Of a stretch of DNA of 64,000 nucleotides, positions 44,761-54,487 are shown in pieces. Below the pieces are notes generated by a model. The model saw only the letters and a list, made by a program, of their open reading frames with translations. It made no database searches and was not told where the DNA came from. This DNA comes from Bifidobacterium cuniculi (GTDB lineage Bacteria; Actinomycetota; Actinomycetes; Actinomycetales; Bifidobacteriaceae), in NCBI RefSeq assembly GCF_000741575.1, contig NZ_JGYV01000001.1, positions 62,001 through 126,000 of the forward strand, given 5' to 3'. The first letter of the stretch is position 1. Every line of letters starts with the position of its first letter. A program made the position numbers and the translations under genes.

Positions 44761-45243
44761 ATGACCACACTGCAAGGGACCCGACCCGCTGTGCCATATT
44801 CCTGGCGCTGCGCCACATGGCTTCGTTACCTCATCACCGCCGCGGCCGCCGTCGCCGTGGGGGCGCTCGGCACCCTGGCCCACCGGATGGGGGCTGCCCA
44901 GGGCTGGCCGTACGGCATGCTCATGGCATGGCTCCTGGTGGGCCTGTCGGGATGGTGCGCTCGGGCGCGCAGCGGCACGGGGGGTCTGGGGTTGCACCTG
45001 ACGCTGTCGACCCTGGTCGTGTACTTTATGGCGATGCCCGGTCCGGGAGGGGATGCGATGGTGCCCATCGGGTTCCGTGGCGACGCAGTGCCGTGGCTCA
45101 GCCAGAACAGCGGATACCTGTGGATGTTCGGTATGCTCGCCATCCAACTGGTCGAACTGGCATTGCCTCGCGCCTGGTTCCGCCTGCGCGCGCAAGGCGC
45201 CCTGCCTCCGACGGACGTGGATGCGGACGTGCGCCATGGATGA
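44761..45243 (+). CDS. Membrane protein of unknown function
   Basis: A 160-residue protein with about four hydrophobic segments (roughly 25-42, 48-65, 78-93 and 116-136) and short polar ends. It contains no motif that I can name. It resembles small four-helix membrane proteins often seen in actinobacteria. The stop overlaps the pheA start by 8 bp, so it is the first gene of the pheA-tyrA operon, but I see no link to aromatic synthesis. Confidence 0.75.
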   Translation: MTTLQGTRPAVPYSWRCATWLRYLITAAAAVAVGALGTLAHRMGAAQGWPYGMLMAWLLVGLSGWCARARSGTGGLGLHLTLSTLVVYFMAMPGPGGDAMVPIGFRGDAVPWLSQNSGYLWMFGMLAIQLVELALPRAWFRLRAQGALPPTDVDADVRHG

Positions 45244-46261
45244 GCTGCTCGACGCCGGCCCCCGCACGCTTGCCTTCCTGGGGCCTGAAGGCACCTTCAC
45301 CCACCAGGCGGCATGCCAGGTGGTACAGGCCATCGGCGAGGCGGGCGGCCCCCACATGGAACTGCGGCCCTGCCGGGATGCGACCGCCATCATGCGCGCC
45401 GTCGAGGAGGACGGCAGCTGGGGTGTCCTCGCATGGGAGAACAACGTCGAGGGGTACGTCGTGCCCAACCTCGACATGATGATCGACGCCGCCGATGCCG
45501 CGGCCTTCCTGCGCGTAGGGGTCGAGGTGTCCTTCGACGCCTACGTCAGTGCGGACGCCTATGCACGCTACGGCGGTTCCGAACGCACCGCCGCCAACGA
45601 TGCGCGGGTCCTGGCCGCCTGCACCACCATCACCGCGCATCCCCACGGCCTGGCGCAATGTCGTGGCTTCGCGCAACGGCACGGGCTGCATGCGGTGGCC
45701 GCCGATTCCAATGGGGCGGCCTGCCGTGACGTGCAGGGCCCCCAGGTGGCGCTGGGGCCCTCCATCTGCGGTCCGCTCTATGGCCTGGTGCGCCTTGCTT
45801 CCCATGTCGAGGACTACCCGGGGGCACGCACCGAGTTCCTGGCCATCGCATCCCGGGCCGACGTGCGCGCCTGGTGTGCACGCTTCCGGCAGGCGGGCGT
45901 GCCCGAATACGAATCCATCCTGACGGTCATCCCGCTGGTCACGGGCCCCGGCGTGCTGGCGAACCTCCTCGACGTGATGCGTGACGCCGGGCTGAACATG
46001 ACCAGTTTCATCTCCAGGCCCATCAAGGGACACGACGGCACCTACAGCTTCATCGCCACCCTTGACGCGGCACCGTGGGAACCGCGCTTCCATGACGCCC
46101 TGGACGAGATCGCCGGGCATGGCGACTGGCTGAGGACCCTGGCCACGTACCCACGCCGCGAACGTCCGCATCCGCCGGTAGACGAATGGATGCTTCCGCA
46201 AGGTGGCGTACGATGCAAGGAAGACGACGAAGAGACGATCCGGAAGGAGCTGCTGTGGTAG
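45236..46261 (+). CDS. pheA: Prephenate dehydratase
   Basis: Cytoplasmic enzyme converting prephenate to phenylpyruvate in Phe synthesis. The dehydratase domain (about 10-210) starts LAFLGPEGTFTHQAA and includes WENNVEGYV; an ACT regulatory domain (about 222-305) has TGPGVLANLL and SFISRPIKGHDGTY for Phe feedback. The conserved catalytic TRF triplet reads TEF (GARTEFLAIAS), which is unusual. There is no chorismate mutase domain. ATG 45236 gives 341 residues. The stop region overlaps the tyrA start. Confidence 0.9.
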   Translation: MDELLDAGPRTLAFLGPEGTFTHQAACQVVQAIGEAGGPHMELRPCRDATAIMRAVEEDGSWGVLAWENNVEGYVVPNLDMMIDAADAAAFLRVGVEVSFDAYVSADAYARYGGSERTAANDARVLAACTTITAHPHGLAQCRGFAQRHGLHAVAADSNGAACRDVQGPQVALGPSICGPLYGLVRLASHVEDYPGARTEFLAIASRADVRAWCARFRQAGVPEYESILTVIPLVTGPGVLANLLDVMRDAGLNMTSFISRPIKGHDGTYSFIATLDAAPWEPRFHDALDEIAGHGDWLRTLATYPRRERPHPPVDEWMLPQGGVRCKEDDEETIRKELLW

Positions 46262-47355
46262 CACGGGACACCCCGATGGGGAGCAATGAGGAAGGCGTGG
46301 AGGTGACGGCGACGATGCCGGTCATCGGCGCGGAAGGCATCGAGTGCCCCCGCCACGTGGGCATCGTGGGCCTCGGCCTGATCGGTGGCTCCCTGGCATT
46401 GCGCCTCAAGGCTGCGGGATGCCGGGTCAGCGCCTGGAACCATCGTCCCCACCCCTATGCGGCGGCCCGGATGGCCGGCATCGATTGCAGGGACACCCTG
46501 GAGGAACTCGTCGAAGCCCAGCCCGACGTACTCGTACTGTGCAATCCCCTCAAGGTGATGCCGAGGGTCATGCAGGTCATCAGCCCCATCATCAATCCGG
46601 CGCGCACCACCCTCACGGACGTCGGCAGCGTGAAGGGCCTGGTGCGTGAGCAGATCCACGCGGCGGGCCTCCAGGACTGCTACGTCGGGGCGCATCCGAT
46701 GACCGGCAACGAGCATTCCGGATGGGAGGCGGCCAATGCGCGCCTCTTCGACAACGCCCTGTGGGCCATCACCTACGACGAGCACACCGAATACCGTCGC
46801 ATCGTGCAGCTCGCCGGCATGATCACCCGGGGATTGCAGAACGGTCTCATCATCATCGATGACGAGATCCATGACTGCGCGACCTCGCTGATCTCGCACA
46901 TGCCCCATGTGGTGTCGACCGCCCTGATCAACCAGTTGACGGTCAGTCCCGAACGCAACATCGCGGCCGAACTCTCCGCCGGTTGCTGGCGCGACATGAC
47001 CCGGGTGGCCCTGACCGACCCGGACCGGACGTGCGCCATGGTGGTGGAGAACGCCGAGAACGTGTCGGGACTGCTGCGCCAGATGGCCAGGCGGCTGGAA
47101 TCCATGGCGGACGCGTTGGACGCGGACGACGCCAGCGCCATCCACGCCTTCTTCACGGAAGGACAGCCTTACCGCGATTTCAAGGCCAAGATGCGCGGCC
47201 GCCATGACGAGACGGAGACGGTGTTCACCTCCCTGCGCATCGATCCGGTGCACTGGCGTGAATCCTTCCTGCGCTCCGCGCAGCGAGGGGAGTACATCGT
47301 ACGCTTCACGTCCGGCCACCATGCGCTGGCCGAGCGGCGCGAGATGATCCTCTAG
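46255..47355 (+). CDS. tyrA: Prephenate dehydrogenase
   Basis: NAD(P)-dependent enzyme making 4-hydroxyphenylpyruvate for Tyr synthesis. HVGIVGLGLIGGSLALRL is the nucleotide-binding loop; DVGSVKGLV and GAHPMTGNEHSGW are family motifs, the latter with the catalytic His. GTG 46255 is set 6 nt after AAGGAG and overlaps the pheA end by 7 bp. The 366 residues include about 30 extra at the N-terminus; no ACT domain is obvious at the C-terminus. Confidence 0.92.
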   Translation: MVARDTPMGSNEEGVEVTATMPVIGAEGIECPRHVGIVGLGLIGGSLALRLKAAGCRVSAWNHRPHPYAAARMAGIDCRDTLEELVEAQPDVLVLCNPLKVMPRVMQVISPIINPARTTLTDVGSVKGLVREQIHAAGLQDCYVGAHPMTGNEHSGWEAANARLFDNALWAITYDEHTEYRRIVQLAGMITRGLQNGLIIIDDEIHDCATSLISHMPHVVSTALINQLTVSPERNIAAELSAGCWRDMTRVALTDPDRTCAMVVENAENVSGLLRQMARRLESMADALDADDASAIHAFFTEGQPYRDFKAKMRGRHDETETVFTSLRIDPVHWRESFLRSAQRGEYIVRFTSGHHALAERREMIL

Positions 47356-47368
47356 GCTCTCCGGTGCC

Positions 47369-47614
47369 TCAGCGCCACGGACGCTCGGGAACCGGCTTGA
47401 GGACGGCAATGTCCCTTGCCTCCACCGAGACGACCTGCGCGGGACGGGACCCGTTGGCGGATGCATCCCGCGTCAGGCACAGGACGGTCCCGTCCCAGGA
47501 GCGCACATGGCCCACGAGGTCACGGTAACATTGCCTCCCCGTCACGGGGTCGTGGCTGTCGAACAGGCGCACCATGATGCGTGTGCCCGTAGGTATGCTG
47601 TCCGGAAGATGCAT
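47369..47614 (-). CDS. Small conserved protein, SH3-like
   Basis: An 81-residue protein of unknown function. The pattern GTRIMVRLFDS, DLVGHVRSWDGTVLCLTRD and a C-terminal DIAVLKPVPERPWR resembles the small beta-barrel domain found at the N-terminus of some actinobacterial GNAT acetyltransferases. Here it stands alone. GGAAGGA precedes ATG 47614. It follows cdaR by 22 bp on the same strand and may be cotranscribed with it. Confidence 0.65.
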   Translation of the reverse strand: MHLPDSIPTGTRIMVRLFDSHDPVTGRQCYRDLVGHVRSWDGTVLCLTRDASANGSRPAQVVSVEARDIAVLKPVPERPWR

Positions 47615-47636
47615 GGGGAGGTCCTTCCTGTGCAGG

Positions 47637-48767
47637 TCACGCATGCAGCGGCGCGGTGGCCGCCGCCGTGGACTGCAGGTAGTCGTAGAGCCGGAACGCC
47701 ATGTCCAGGACGCAGTAGTCGCGCAGGACACGTGGATTGTATCCCGTGTCATGGGCGATGGCGTTGAGATGGTTCTGCAGCGTGTTCTTATGGATGTACA
47801 ATGCCTCGGCCGCATGGGTGATGCTGCCGTTGAACCGCGTATAGGCGTCGAAGGTGCGCCGATGGGTGCGGATGCGGACGTCGTCGAGACCGGCGAAGAC
47901 ATGGTCGACGAAGGAAAGCGCCGCAGTACGGTCCATGGCTGGGACGATCAGTCCCATGTCCAGGTCCTCCGCGCGCATGATGGGCCGGTCGTCCGTGAAG
48001 GCCAGCCAGTCGAGCGCACGGCGTGCCTGCCGATGGCATTCCGGCAGGAGTCCGGGCGACGCGGCGGCCCGGCTGACGCCGAAGCGTACGCCGATGCCGC
48101 ATACGGCGAGTCTGTCGCGTACCTGTTCCAGGGTCCGGGCGGCCTCGGCGTCGTCGAGGATGAGGCAGCATTCATCGGCGCTTGCCGTCACCAGGGCATG
48201 TTCCACGCGATCCAGGGGCCAGGTGTACCGTGACGCATCCGCCTCATGGAGGGGAAGGTGCCCCATGTCCAGGGCCCCGATGGCCACGCGGTGCGTGCCG
48301 TCCACGTCCCATGCGAGTTCCGCGGCAAGGTAACGGATGATCTCGAGGTCGCGGTCACGTCCCACGAGCTGGTGGACGAGATTCGCCTGTGCGATGCGCC
48401 GGTTGTACCGTGCCGCGCGTTCCACGTTCTCGTGCAGGAGGATCTCCGTCATCTTGCGGATCACGTTGCCGTACGACTCGACGTCCTCGCGCCTGCCGGT
48501 GACGCCCACGACTGCCACGACCTCGCCGTCGATGATGACGGGCGTGTTGATGCCGTCGCGTGCCCCACGGTACCGGTGCTCGGCATCCACGCATACGGTT
48601 CGCTTCGTGGCGGCGGCGATCTGTGCTGCCTCGTGTTCGGTGCCGATGCGTGAGGCATCCGTGCTGGCGATGATGGTCCCGTGCGTGTCGAACAGGTTGA
48701 TCTCGTGGCGCAGCACGTCCTTGATGTTGGCCACGATGGTGGTGGCGATGCCCGGGTCGATCTCCAT
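47637..48767 (-). CDS. cdaR: CdaR-family sugar-diacid/glycerate regulator
   Basis: Transcriptional activator of the carbohydrate diacid regulator family. An N-terminal sugar-diacid recognition domain (about 1-135) and a GGDEF-like middle precede the C-terminal PucR/CdaR helix-turn-helix (ITHAAEALYIHKNTLQNHLN, about 315-345). The 376 residues are typical. It is divergent from a GntP-type permease and glycerate kinase, the classic CdaR targets for glucarate, galactarate and glycerate. Probably activates them on sensing glycerate. Confidence 0.9.
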   Translation of the reverse strand: MEIDPGIATTIVANIKDVLRHEINLFDTHGTIIASTDASRIGTEHEAAQIAAATKRTVCVDAEHRYRGARDGINTPVIIDGEVVAVVGVTGRREDVESYGNVIRKMTEILLHENVERAARYNRRIAQANLVHQLVGRDRDLEIIRYLAAELAWDVDGTHRVAIGALDMGHLPLHEADASRYTWPLDRVEHALVTASADECCLILDDAEAARTLEQVRDRLAVCGIGVRFGVSRAAASPGLLPECHRQARRALDWLAFTDDRPIMRAEDLDMGLIVPAMDRTAALSFVDHVFAGLDDVRIRTHRRTFDAYTRFNGSITHAAEALYIHKNTLQNHLNAIAHDTGYNPRVLRDYCVLDMAFRLYDYLQSTAAATAPLHA

Positions 48768-48821
48768 GGGGCCATTGTAGGGCTCCTATCCGAAGGAACG
48801 GCGCATTCTTCACTTCACGGA

Positions 48822-48837
48822 TTGGTACACGTACCAA
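48822..48837. promoter_or_regulatory. Palindrome between cdaR and the permease gene
   Basis: TTGGTACACGTACCAA: 7-bp arms with a 2-bp centre in the divergent promoter region, 54 bp before the cdaR start. Candidate CdaR binding site. The rest of 48768-49081 holds no gene that I can support. Confidence 0.5.
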
Positions 48838-49081
48838 AAAGTGAGCTGTATCACAGAATCAATCATGGGACAGAGGACAGGGCGCCGGAAGCCCATTGCG
48901 CTCCATAATGGTGTCCAACGAAGCCCGGCATGGCCGACCGGGCCGGGACGGCGCCAAAGGCAGCCGTCGTCCCGCCATGGCCAGGCGTGGTCCGTGGACC
49001 AGTCGCGGAGCCGTCGCAAGGAAGCGGCGGTCCGGGGCGGGACCGCCGCCGCGCATCCGAGATGGAACAAGGAGACCCGCA

Positions 49082-50379
49082 ATGGACGGAACACTGCACT
49101 GGTGGGCGGCCCTGATCGGCCTGGCGCTCGCCATCGTACTGATACTCAAGAAGCTCAACACCACCTATGCGCTCATGCTCGGTGCGGTCGTCGGATGCCT
49201 GCTGGGCGGTGCGTCCCTGTCCGACACAGTCAACGTCCTCGTATCCGGCACGCAGAGCGTCATGGGCACCGTCCTGCGCGTCCTCGCCGCCGGCGTCCTG
49301 GCGGGCGTCATGATGGAGTCGGGTGCAGCCGAACGCATCTCGCGCGCCATCGTCGAGAAGATGGGCGAGAGGCTCGCCATTTTCTCGCTGCCTTGGCGAC
49401 CATGATCATCTGCGCCATCGGCGTGTTCATCCCGGTCGCCGTGCTCATCGTGGCGCCCATCGCCATCGAGGTCGGCTCCAGGATGCACATCTCCAAGCTC
49501 GCCCTGCTCGTCGCGCTCTCGGGCGGCGGCAAGGCCGGCAACATCATCTCCCCGAACCCCAACGCCATCGCCGCGGCCAGCGGCTTCAAGGTGGACCTGG
49601 CGGACGTCATGGTCGGCAGCTTCGTGCCAGCGCTGTGCGGCCTGGCCATGGCCGTGCTGCTCGCCACCGTCTTGAAGCACCGCGGCACCGTCGTGACCAT
49701 GGCGGACATGGACCGCCAGGAACACGAGGAACTCGAGGAGACCAACTTGCCGGGACTGGCACAGTCCCTCGTGGCGCCGGTCGTGGCCGTCGTGCTGCTC
49801 ATGCTCGGCCCCATCGGCTCGATCACCCACATCGGCTGGCTGGAACGCTGCCAGATCGACGCCATGTACATCCTGCCCTTCGCCGCCATCGTCGGCATGC
49901 TCGCCATGGGCAAGGGACGCAAGGTGCTCGCCTACACCAAGGCCGGCATGGGCCGCATGATCGACGTCGTCATGATCCTCATCGGCGCCGGCGCCATCGG
50001 CGGCCTCATCTCCAGCTCGGACCTGCCCCAGCAGATCGTCAACCTCATCGACGCCATCGGCGTGCCCGGTTCGCTGCTCGCCCCGATTTCCGGCATCCTC
50101 ATGGCCGCTGCCACCGCCTCCACCTCCACCGGCGTCATCCTGGCCGCCGGGTCCTTCGGCGACACCATCCTCAGCTTCGGCACCGCGCCGGTCGCCGCGG
50201 CCATCACCATGCAGGCAGGCGCCACCGTCATCGACGCGTTGCCGCAGGGCAACTACTTCCACGTCACCGCGAAGTCCATGAACATGACCATCGGCGAGCG
50301 CATGCGTGTCCTGCCCTTCGAAGCATGCGTGGGCCTGACGATGACCATCGTCGCCACCCTGCTCACCATCGTCTGGTAG
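49082..50379 (+). pseudogene. GntP-family permease, frameshifted
   Basis: Membrane symporter family for gluconate/glycerate. The first frame (49082 to about 49385) starts MDGTLHWWAALIGLALAIVL and carries the first helices; it then stops at 49405. The rest (about 49388-50379) continues in another frame with LATMIICAIGVFIPVAVLIV and GGGKAGNIISPNPNAIAA, a typical GntP loop, to the normal C-terminus. Adding one base near GCCATTTTCTCGCTGCC (about 49377-49393) restores about 433 residues. AAGGAG lies 7 nt before ATG 49082. The neighbours suggest glycerate as substrate. Confidence 0.85.
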
Positions 50380-50427
50380 TACGTCACGCCTGCATCCCAC
50401 CCTTCCCAAACCTTCTAAGGAGCCATC

Positions 50428-51567
50428 ATGAAGATCGTCATCGCACCCGATTCGTTCAAGGGCAGCCTGACCGCCAAGGAGGCCGCCGACGCCATGGCGG
50501 CAGGCGTGCGCCGCGCCATGCCGGACGCCGAGATCGTGTGCGTCCCCATGGCCGACGGCGGCGAAGGCACCGTCCAGTCGCTCGTCGACGCCACCGGCGG
50601 CACACTGCTGACCGCCACCGTCACCGGCCCGCTCGGCACGCCCGTGGACGCCACCTACGGACTGCTCGGCGACGGCAGCACTGCCGTCATCGAGATGGCG
50701 GCCGCCAGCGGCATCGGCTATGTCGACGAGACCACGCGCGACCCGCGCGTCACCACCACCTACGGCACCGGCGAGCTCATCCGCGACGCGCTCGACCATG
50801 GCGCCACCTCCCTCATCGTCGGACTCGGCGGGTCGGCGACCAACGACGGCGGCGCCGGCATGGCACAGGCCCTCGGCGTGCGCCTGCTCGACGACGACGG
50901 CCGGGAACTCGCACCCGGCGGCGCGACCCTCGCCACCCTGACACACGTGGACATCTCGGGCCTCGACCCGCGCCTGGCGCAGACCGACCTGCGGCTGGCC
51001 TCCGACGTGACGAACCCGCTTACCGGCGAGCGCGGCGCCTCGGCGGTCTTCGGCCCGCAGAAAGGCGCCGACGAGGCCATGGTCGAGCAGCTGGACGCCG
51101 CGTTGCGCCACTATGCGCAGGTCATCCGCCAGGATCTGGAGCGCGACGTGGAGCACGTGCCGGGCGCGGGTGCCGCCGGCGGCCTGGGTGCCGGTTTCCT
51201 GGCCTTCACCGGCGCGCGCATGCAGTCCGGCATCTCCCTGGTGATCGAGGCGACGGGCCTGGAGACCCTGGCTCAGGATGCCGACCTGTGCCTGACCGGC
51301 GAGGGACGCATCGACGCGCAGACGCGGTACGGCAAGACCCCCATCGGCGTGGCACACGCCATCAAGTCGGTCATGTCCGGCTGCCCGGTGGTGGCCGTCG
51401 CCGGCTGTGTGGGTGACGGCGCCTACGAGCTGCTGGGCGATGGCATCGACGCCATCTTCGGCATCCTGCCCGCATCATGTACCCTCAAGGAAGCGCTGGC
51501 CCATGCCGAGGACAACCTCGAACGCACCACCGAGAACGTGGCGCGACTCGTGGCGTCCTTCGCCTGA
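50428..51567 (+). CDS. glxK: Glycerate kinase, GlxK/GarK family
   Basis: Cytoplasmic kinase phosphorylating D-glycerate (2-phosphoglycerate in this family) so that it enters glycolysis. MKIVIAPDSFKGSLTA at the start, MADGGEGTVQSLVDAT and GLGGSATNDGGAGMAQALG are family signatures. An AAGGAG box precedes ATG 50428. The 379 residues are standard. It follows the permease by 48 bp; its stop codon opens a long hairpin. Confidence 0.94.
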   Translation: MKIVIAPDSFKGSLTAKEAADAMAAGVRRAMPDAEIVCVPMADGGEGTVQSLVDATGGTLLTATVTGPLGTPVDATYGLLGDGSTAVIEMAAASGIGYVDETTRDPRVTTTYGTGELIRDALDHGATSLIVGLGGSATNDGGAGMAQALGVRLLDDDGRELAPGGATLATLTHVDISGLDPRLAQTDLRLASDVTNPLTGERGASAVFGPQKGADEAMVEQLDAALRHYAQVIRQDLERDVEHVPGAGAAGGLGAGFLAFTGARMQSGISLVIEATGLETLAQDADLCLTGEGRIDAQTRYGKTPIGVAHAIKSVMSGCPVVAVAGCVGDGAYELLGDGIDAIFGILPASCTLKEALAHAEDNLERTTENVARLVASFA

Positions 51568-51639
51568 CCGTGGATATGCCGAAGGCGCCCGTCCCTTGGA
51601 AGTCCAAGGGACGGGCGCCTTCGGCATATCCACGGTCAG
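51564..51639. terminator. Near-perfect 37-bp-arm inverted repeat after glxK
   Basis: 51564-51600 is the exact reverse complement of 51603-51639, with only AG between. The first arm contains the glxK TGA. It separates glxK from the convergent ABC permease gene, whose stop is at 51647. Confidence 0.75.
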
Positions 51640-51646
51640 ACTCGGC

Positions 51647-54487
51647 TCATTCGCTGCTCACCGCGTCGAGGACCGGCTGCCTGAGGGCGCGGCTGGCGGG
51701 GGAGACGCTGGCCACGAGGCCCACGACGATGGACAGCACGAGGAACCAGCCGAGCTGGCCCCACGGGATCGTCAGGTCCGTCATGCCGGAGCTGGAGTAG
51801 ACGGCGCGGATCACCACGCCTGCGCCGACGCCGACCACGATGCCCAGCAGCGTGCCGAACACCGAGAGGATGACCGCCTCGATGGCGAGCATGCCGCGCA
51901 CCTGCGCCCGGGAGGTGCCGATGGCGCGCAGCAGGCCGATTTCCCTGGTGCGCTCGGACACGTTGAGTGCCAGCGTGTTCACGATGCCGAAGATCGCAAT
52001 CACGATGGACAGCGCCAGCAGCGCGTAGAGGATGGACAGCACGGAGTTGACCATGGTGCTCAGCGTGGACTTGAATTCGTCGCGGTCGAGGACGGCCACC
52101 GTGTAGAAGGGCTTGACCGCATCGTCCAGGCGTTCGCCCAGGGTCGCCACGTCCGCGCCGGGGGCCGCCTTGACGTAGAGCAGGGTCGTCATGCGCATCG
52201 TCGATTCGCTGATGGAATCCGCGACCTCGCCGTTCACGAAGACGTAGTCGTTGTACACCGAGTCTCCCACTATGGAGCCGATCCTCACCTTCGCGGTCTC
52301 GGTGACTTCCTTGGTCTTCACCAGGGTGGACGGGTCGACGTTCTTGGCGTCCTCGACGACCTGCTGCGCTTCCTCGGCCTTTGCCTGGGCGCCCGCGGCG
52401 TCGCCGGCGAGCATGAGGGACTGCGCCTCGCCCTGCAGCGTCATCGCCTTGGCCTCGACCTGCTGCTGGTACGCCTTCTGCGCCGCGGCCGTCGCTTCCT
52501 CGTCCACGACCACGTTCCTGGCGGTGAATTCGAGTTCCTGCCCGAGTTTCCAGTCGCGGTCCTCCATGACGTGCTCGCCGACGACCGCCTCGCCCTTGGC
52601 GAAGGCCGCGGGAGCGTCACCCTGCATGTCGGAAGGCGGTGCGAGTTCGGTGAAGAGGTCCTGCTGCGTGGTCACCGGCAGGGCATCTTTGCCGTCGATC
52701 TTCACGCCGAGCATCATGGTCACGGTGGCGCTCTGTCCGACGCCGTCGGTGTCCTCGACCGCCTTGACGACTTCATCGGTCAGCCCGCTGCCGCTGGCGG
52801 CGGGCATGACGATGTAGTCGGACTGGAGCATGTCGTCGACCAGGCCGTGCACGGAGGTCTTCACCGAGGAGGCGATGACTCCCAGGCAGCTGACGATGGC
52901 TAGCCCGACGAAGAGGGCGGCCGCCGTGTTCGCGGTACGCCGCTTGGCGCGCGCGATGTTGCGGGTGGCCAGCTTGCCGGTCACCGGGAAGACATGCTCC
53001 GGGATCCAGCCGAGCACCTTGCCGGCCGGGCCGACCAAGGCGGGGCCGAGCACGATGACGCCGATGACCACGAGGGCCGCGCCGATGCCCAAAGGCCATT
53101 CGGCACCCAGGTCGTTGACCCAGGCGAGGGGGGTGGCATTGCCGTGCTCGGCCGTGGCGATGGCGTAGGACAGCCACCACAGCATCCCGCCGATGACGAC
53201 CATGGCGCCGCCCAGCCAGCCGCGCAGCCGCACCGGCTTCTCCGGGTTGACGGTCTCGTTCATCGCCTGGATCGGCGGCGCGGTGGCGGCGGTGCGCGCG
53301 GGGATGGCGGCGCCGAGCACGGAGACGACGATGCCGACGATGACGCCGACGACGACGTCACGCAAGGTGGGTGCCGCCGAGCCGGACAGGGGCATGCCTG
53401 CCTGTCCCATGCCCCAGCCGATGAGCTCGAGCATGCCCCAGCCGAGCAGTACGCCGATGGCGGAGCCGATGACGCCCAACACGATCGCCTGGATGATGAC
53501 GGTGAGGAAGACCTGCGCGGGGGAGGCGCCCACGGAGCGCAGCAGGGCGTAGCCGCGCATGGATTCACGCACGATCATGGTGAAGGTGTTCGCGATGATG
53601 AAGGAACCCACGAACAGGGCGATGAGCGCGAAGATGAGGATGAGCGGCTGGATGAAGCCGAGCATCTCCTGCGTGGACTTCGCGTTCTCCTCGCGCATGG
53701 AGTCGCCGGTCACGGCCGTGGCGTCGGCGGAGGCGGGGAGCACCTCGTTGATGCGGTCGGCTAGCTGCTGCTGCGCCTGCTCGTCGAGCGGTGTGGTCGT
53801 ATTGCCGTAGACGCCGATGTAGTAGACGTCGGCACTGTGGGTGGTGTCCAGGTAGAGTTTCTTGGCGAGCGCGGGGGAGACGCCGACGATGATGGCGCCT
53901 GCCTGGCTGGAGGTGGTGTCGAAGAGGCCGACGACCTTGACTTCGCGCGGGCCGTCGGGCAGGACGAGCTTGGTGGTGTCGCCCACCGTGAGCCCCGAGC
54001 TTTCCTGGGCGCCGGAGTGCAGGACGATCTCGTCGTCGTTGGTCGGCCATTGGCCCTCGGTGAGCGTGGCGGCGCGCCACGGCGCGTCCTCGCCGACGCC
54101 CACGACGATGGTGGGTGCACCCACCGTGGCCACCGCGGCGCCGTCCTTCTTGACGAGTACTGCACCGGTGTATGAATAGGTGACGCCTGCCTCGGCCACG
54201 CCTGGCACATCCTTGATGGTGCTGACGAGGTCGGGGGAGATCTGGTTGTAGGCCGGGCCAGAGGAGAAGAGGGAATCCTCGTCATCCTCGTTGGCCTGTT
54301 CGGTGGCGCCGCGCACGTACACGTCGGCGTCGGAGTTGGATGCCATCATGTCGTCGACCTGGCTGTTGAGCATCTCGCGGAAGCAGAAGGAGCCGACGAC
54401 GAAGGCCACGCCCAGGGCGATGGCGATGATGGACATGACGAAGCGGCGCAGGTGGGCGCGCGCGTCCCTCAGGCCGATGCGGATCAT
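51647..54487 (-). CDS. MacB/FtsX-type ABC transporter permease
   Basis: Membrane permease of 946 residues with two FtsX units. Each has a periplasmic-type MacB_PCD domain; the first helix is at about 17-37, one core at about 270-410 and the second at about 830-930. Between the second outer-domain halves lies an Ala/Gln/Glu-rich helical stretch (around 640-700: AAAQKAYQQQVEAKAM, AQAKAEEAQQVVEDA), probably coiled coil. The ATG at 54487 overlaps the ATPase stop (ATGA). Such pairs export peptides or lipoproteins or act in cell-envelope stress; the substrate is unknown. Confidence 0.88.
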   Translation of the reverse strand: MIRIGLRDARAHLRRFVMSIIAIALGVAFVVGSFCFREMLNSQVDDMMASNSDADVYVRGATEQANEDDEDSLFSSGPAYNQISPDLVSTIKDVPGVAEAGVTYSYTGAVLVKKDGAAVATVGAPTIVVGVGEDAPWRAATLTEGQWPTNDDEIVLHSGAQESSGLTVGDTTKLVLPDGPREVKVVGLFDTTSSQAGAIIVGVSPALAKKLYLDTTHSADVYYIGVYGNTTTPLDEQAQQQLADRINEVLPASADATAVTGDSMREENAKSTQEMLGFIQPLILIFALIALFVGSFIIANTFTMIVRESMRGYALLRSVGASPAQVFLTVIIQAIVLGVIGSAIGVLLGWGMLELIGWGMGQAGMPLSGSAAPTLRDVVVGVIVGIVVSVLGAAIPARTAATAPPIQAMNETVNPEKPVRLRGWLGGAMVVIGGMLWWLSYAIATAEHGNATPLAWVNDLGAEWPLGIGAALVVIGVIVLGPALVGPAGKVLGWIPEHVFPVTGKLATRNIARAKRRTANTAAALFVGLAIVSCLGVIASSVKTSVHGLVDDMLQSDYIVMPAASGSGLTDEVVKAVEDTDGVGQSATVTMMLGVKIDGKDALPVTTQQDLFTELAPPSDMQGDAPAAFAKGEAVVGEHVMEDRDWKLGQELEFTARNVVVDEEATAAAQKAYQQQVEAKAMTLQGEAQSLMLAGDAAGAQAKAEEAQQVVEDAKNVDPSTLVKTKEVTETAKVRIGSIVGDSVYNDYVFVNGEVADSISESTMRMTTLLYVKAAPGADVATLGERLDDAVKPFYTVAVLDRDEFKSTLSTMVNSVLSILYALLALSIVIAIFGIVNTLALNVSERTREIGLLRAIGTSRAQVRGMLAIEAVILSVFGTLLGIVVGVGAGVVIRAVYSSSGMTDLTIPWGQLGWFLVLSIVVGLVASVSPASRALRQPVLDAVSSE

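Noticed and set aside
52000..52830. Plus-strand open frames opposite the FtsX-type permease
   Set aside because: Ser/Thr/Ala-rich shadows of the real gene without ribosome sites or recognisable motifs.
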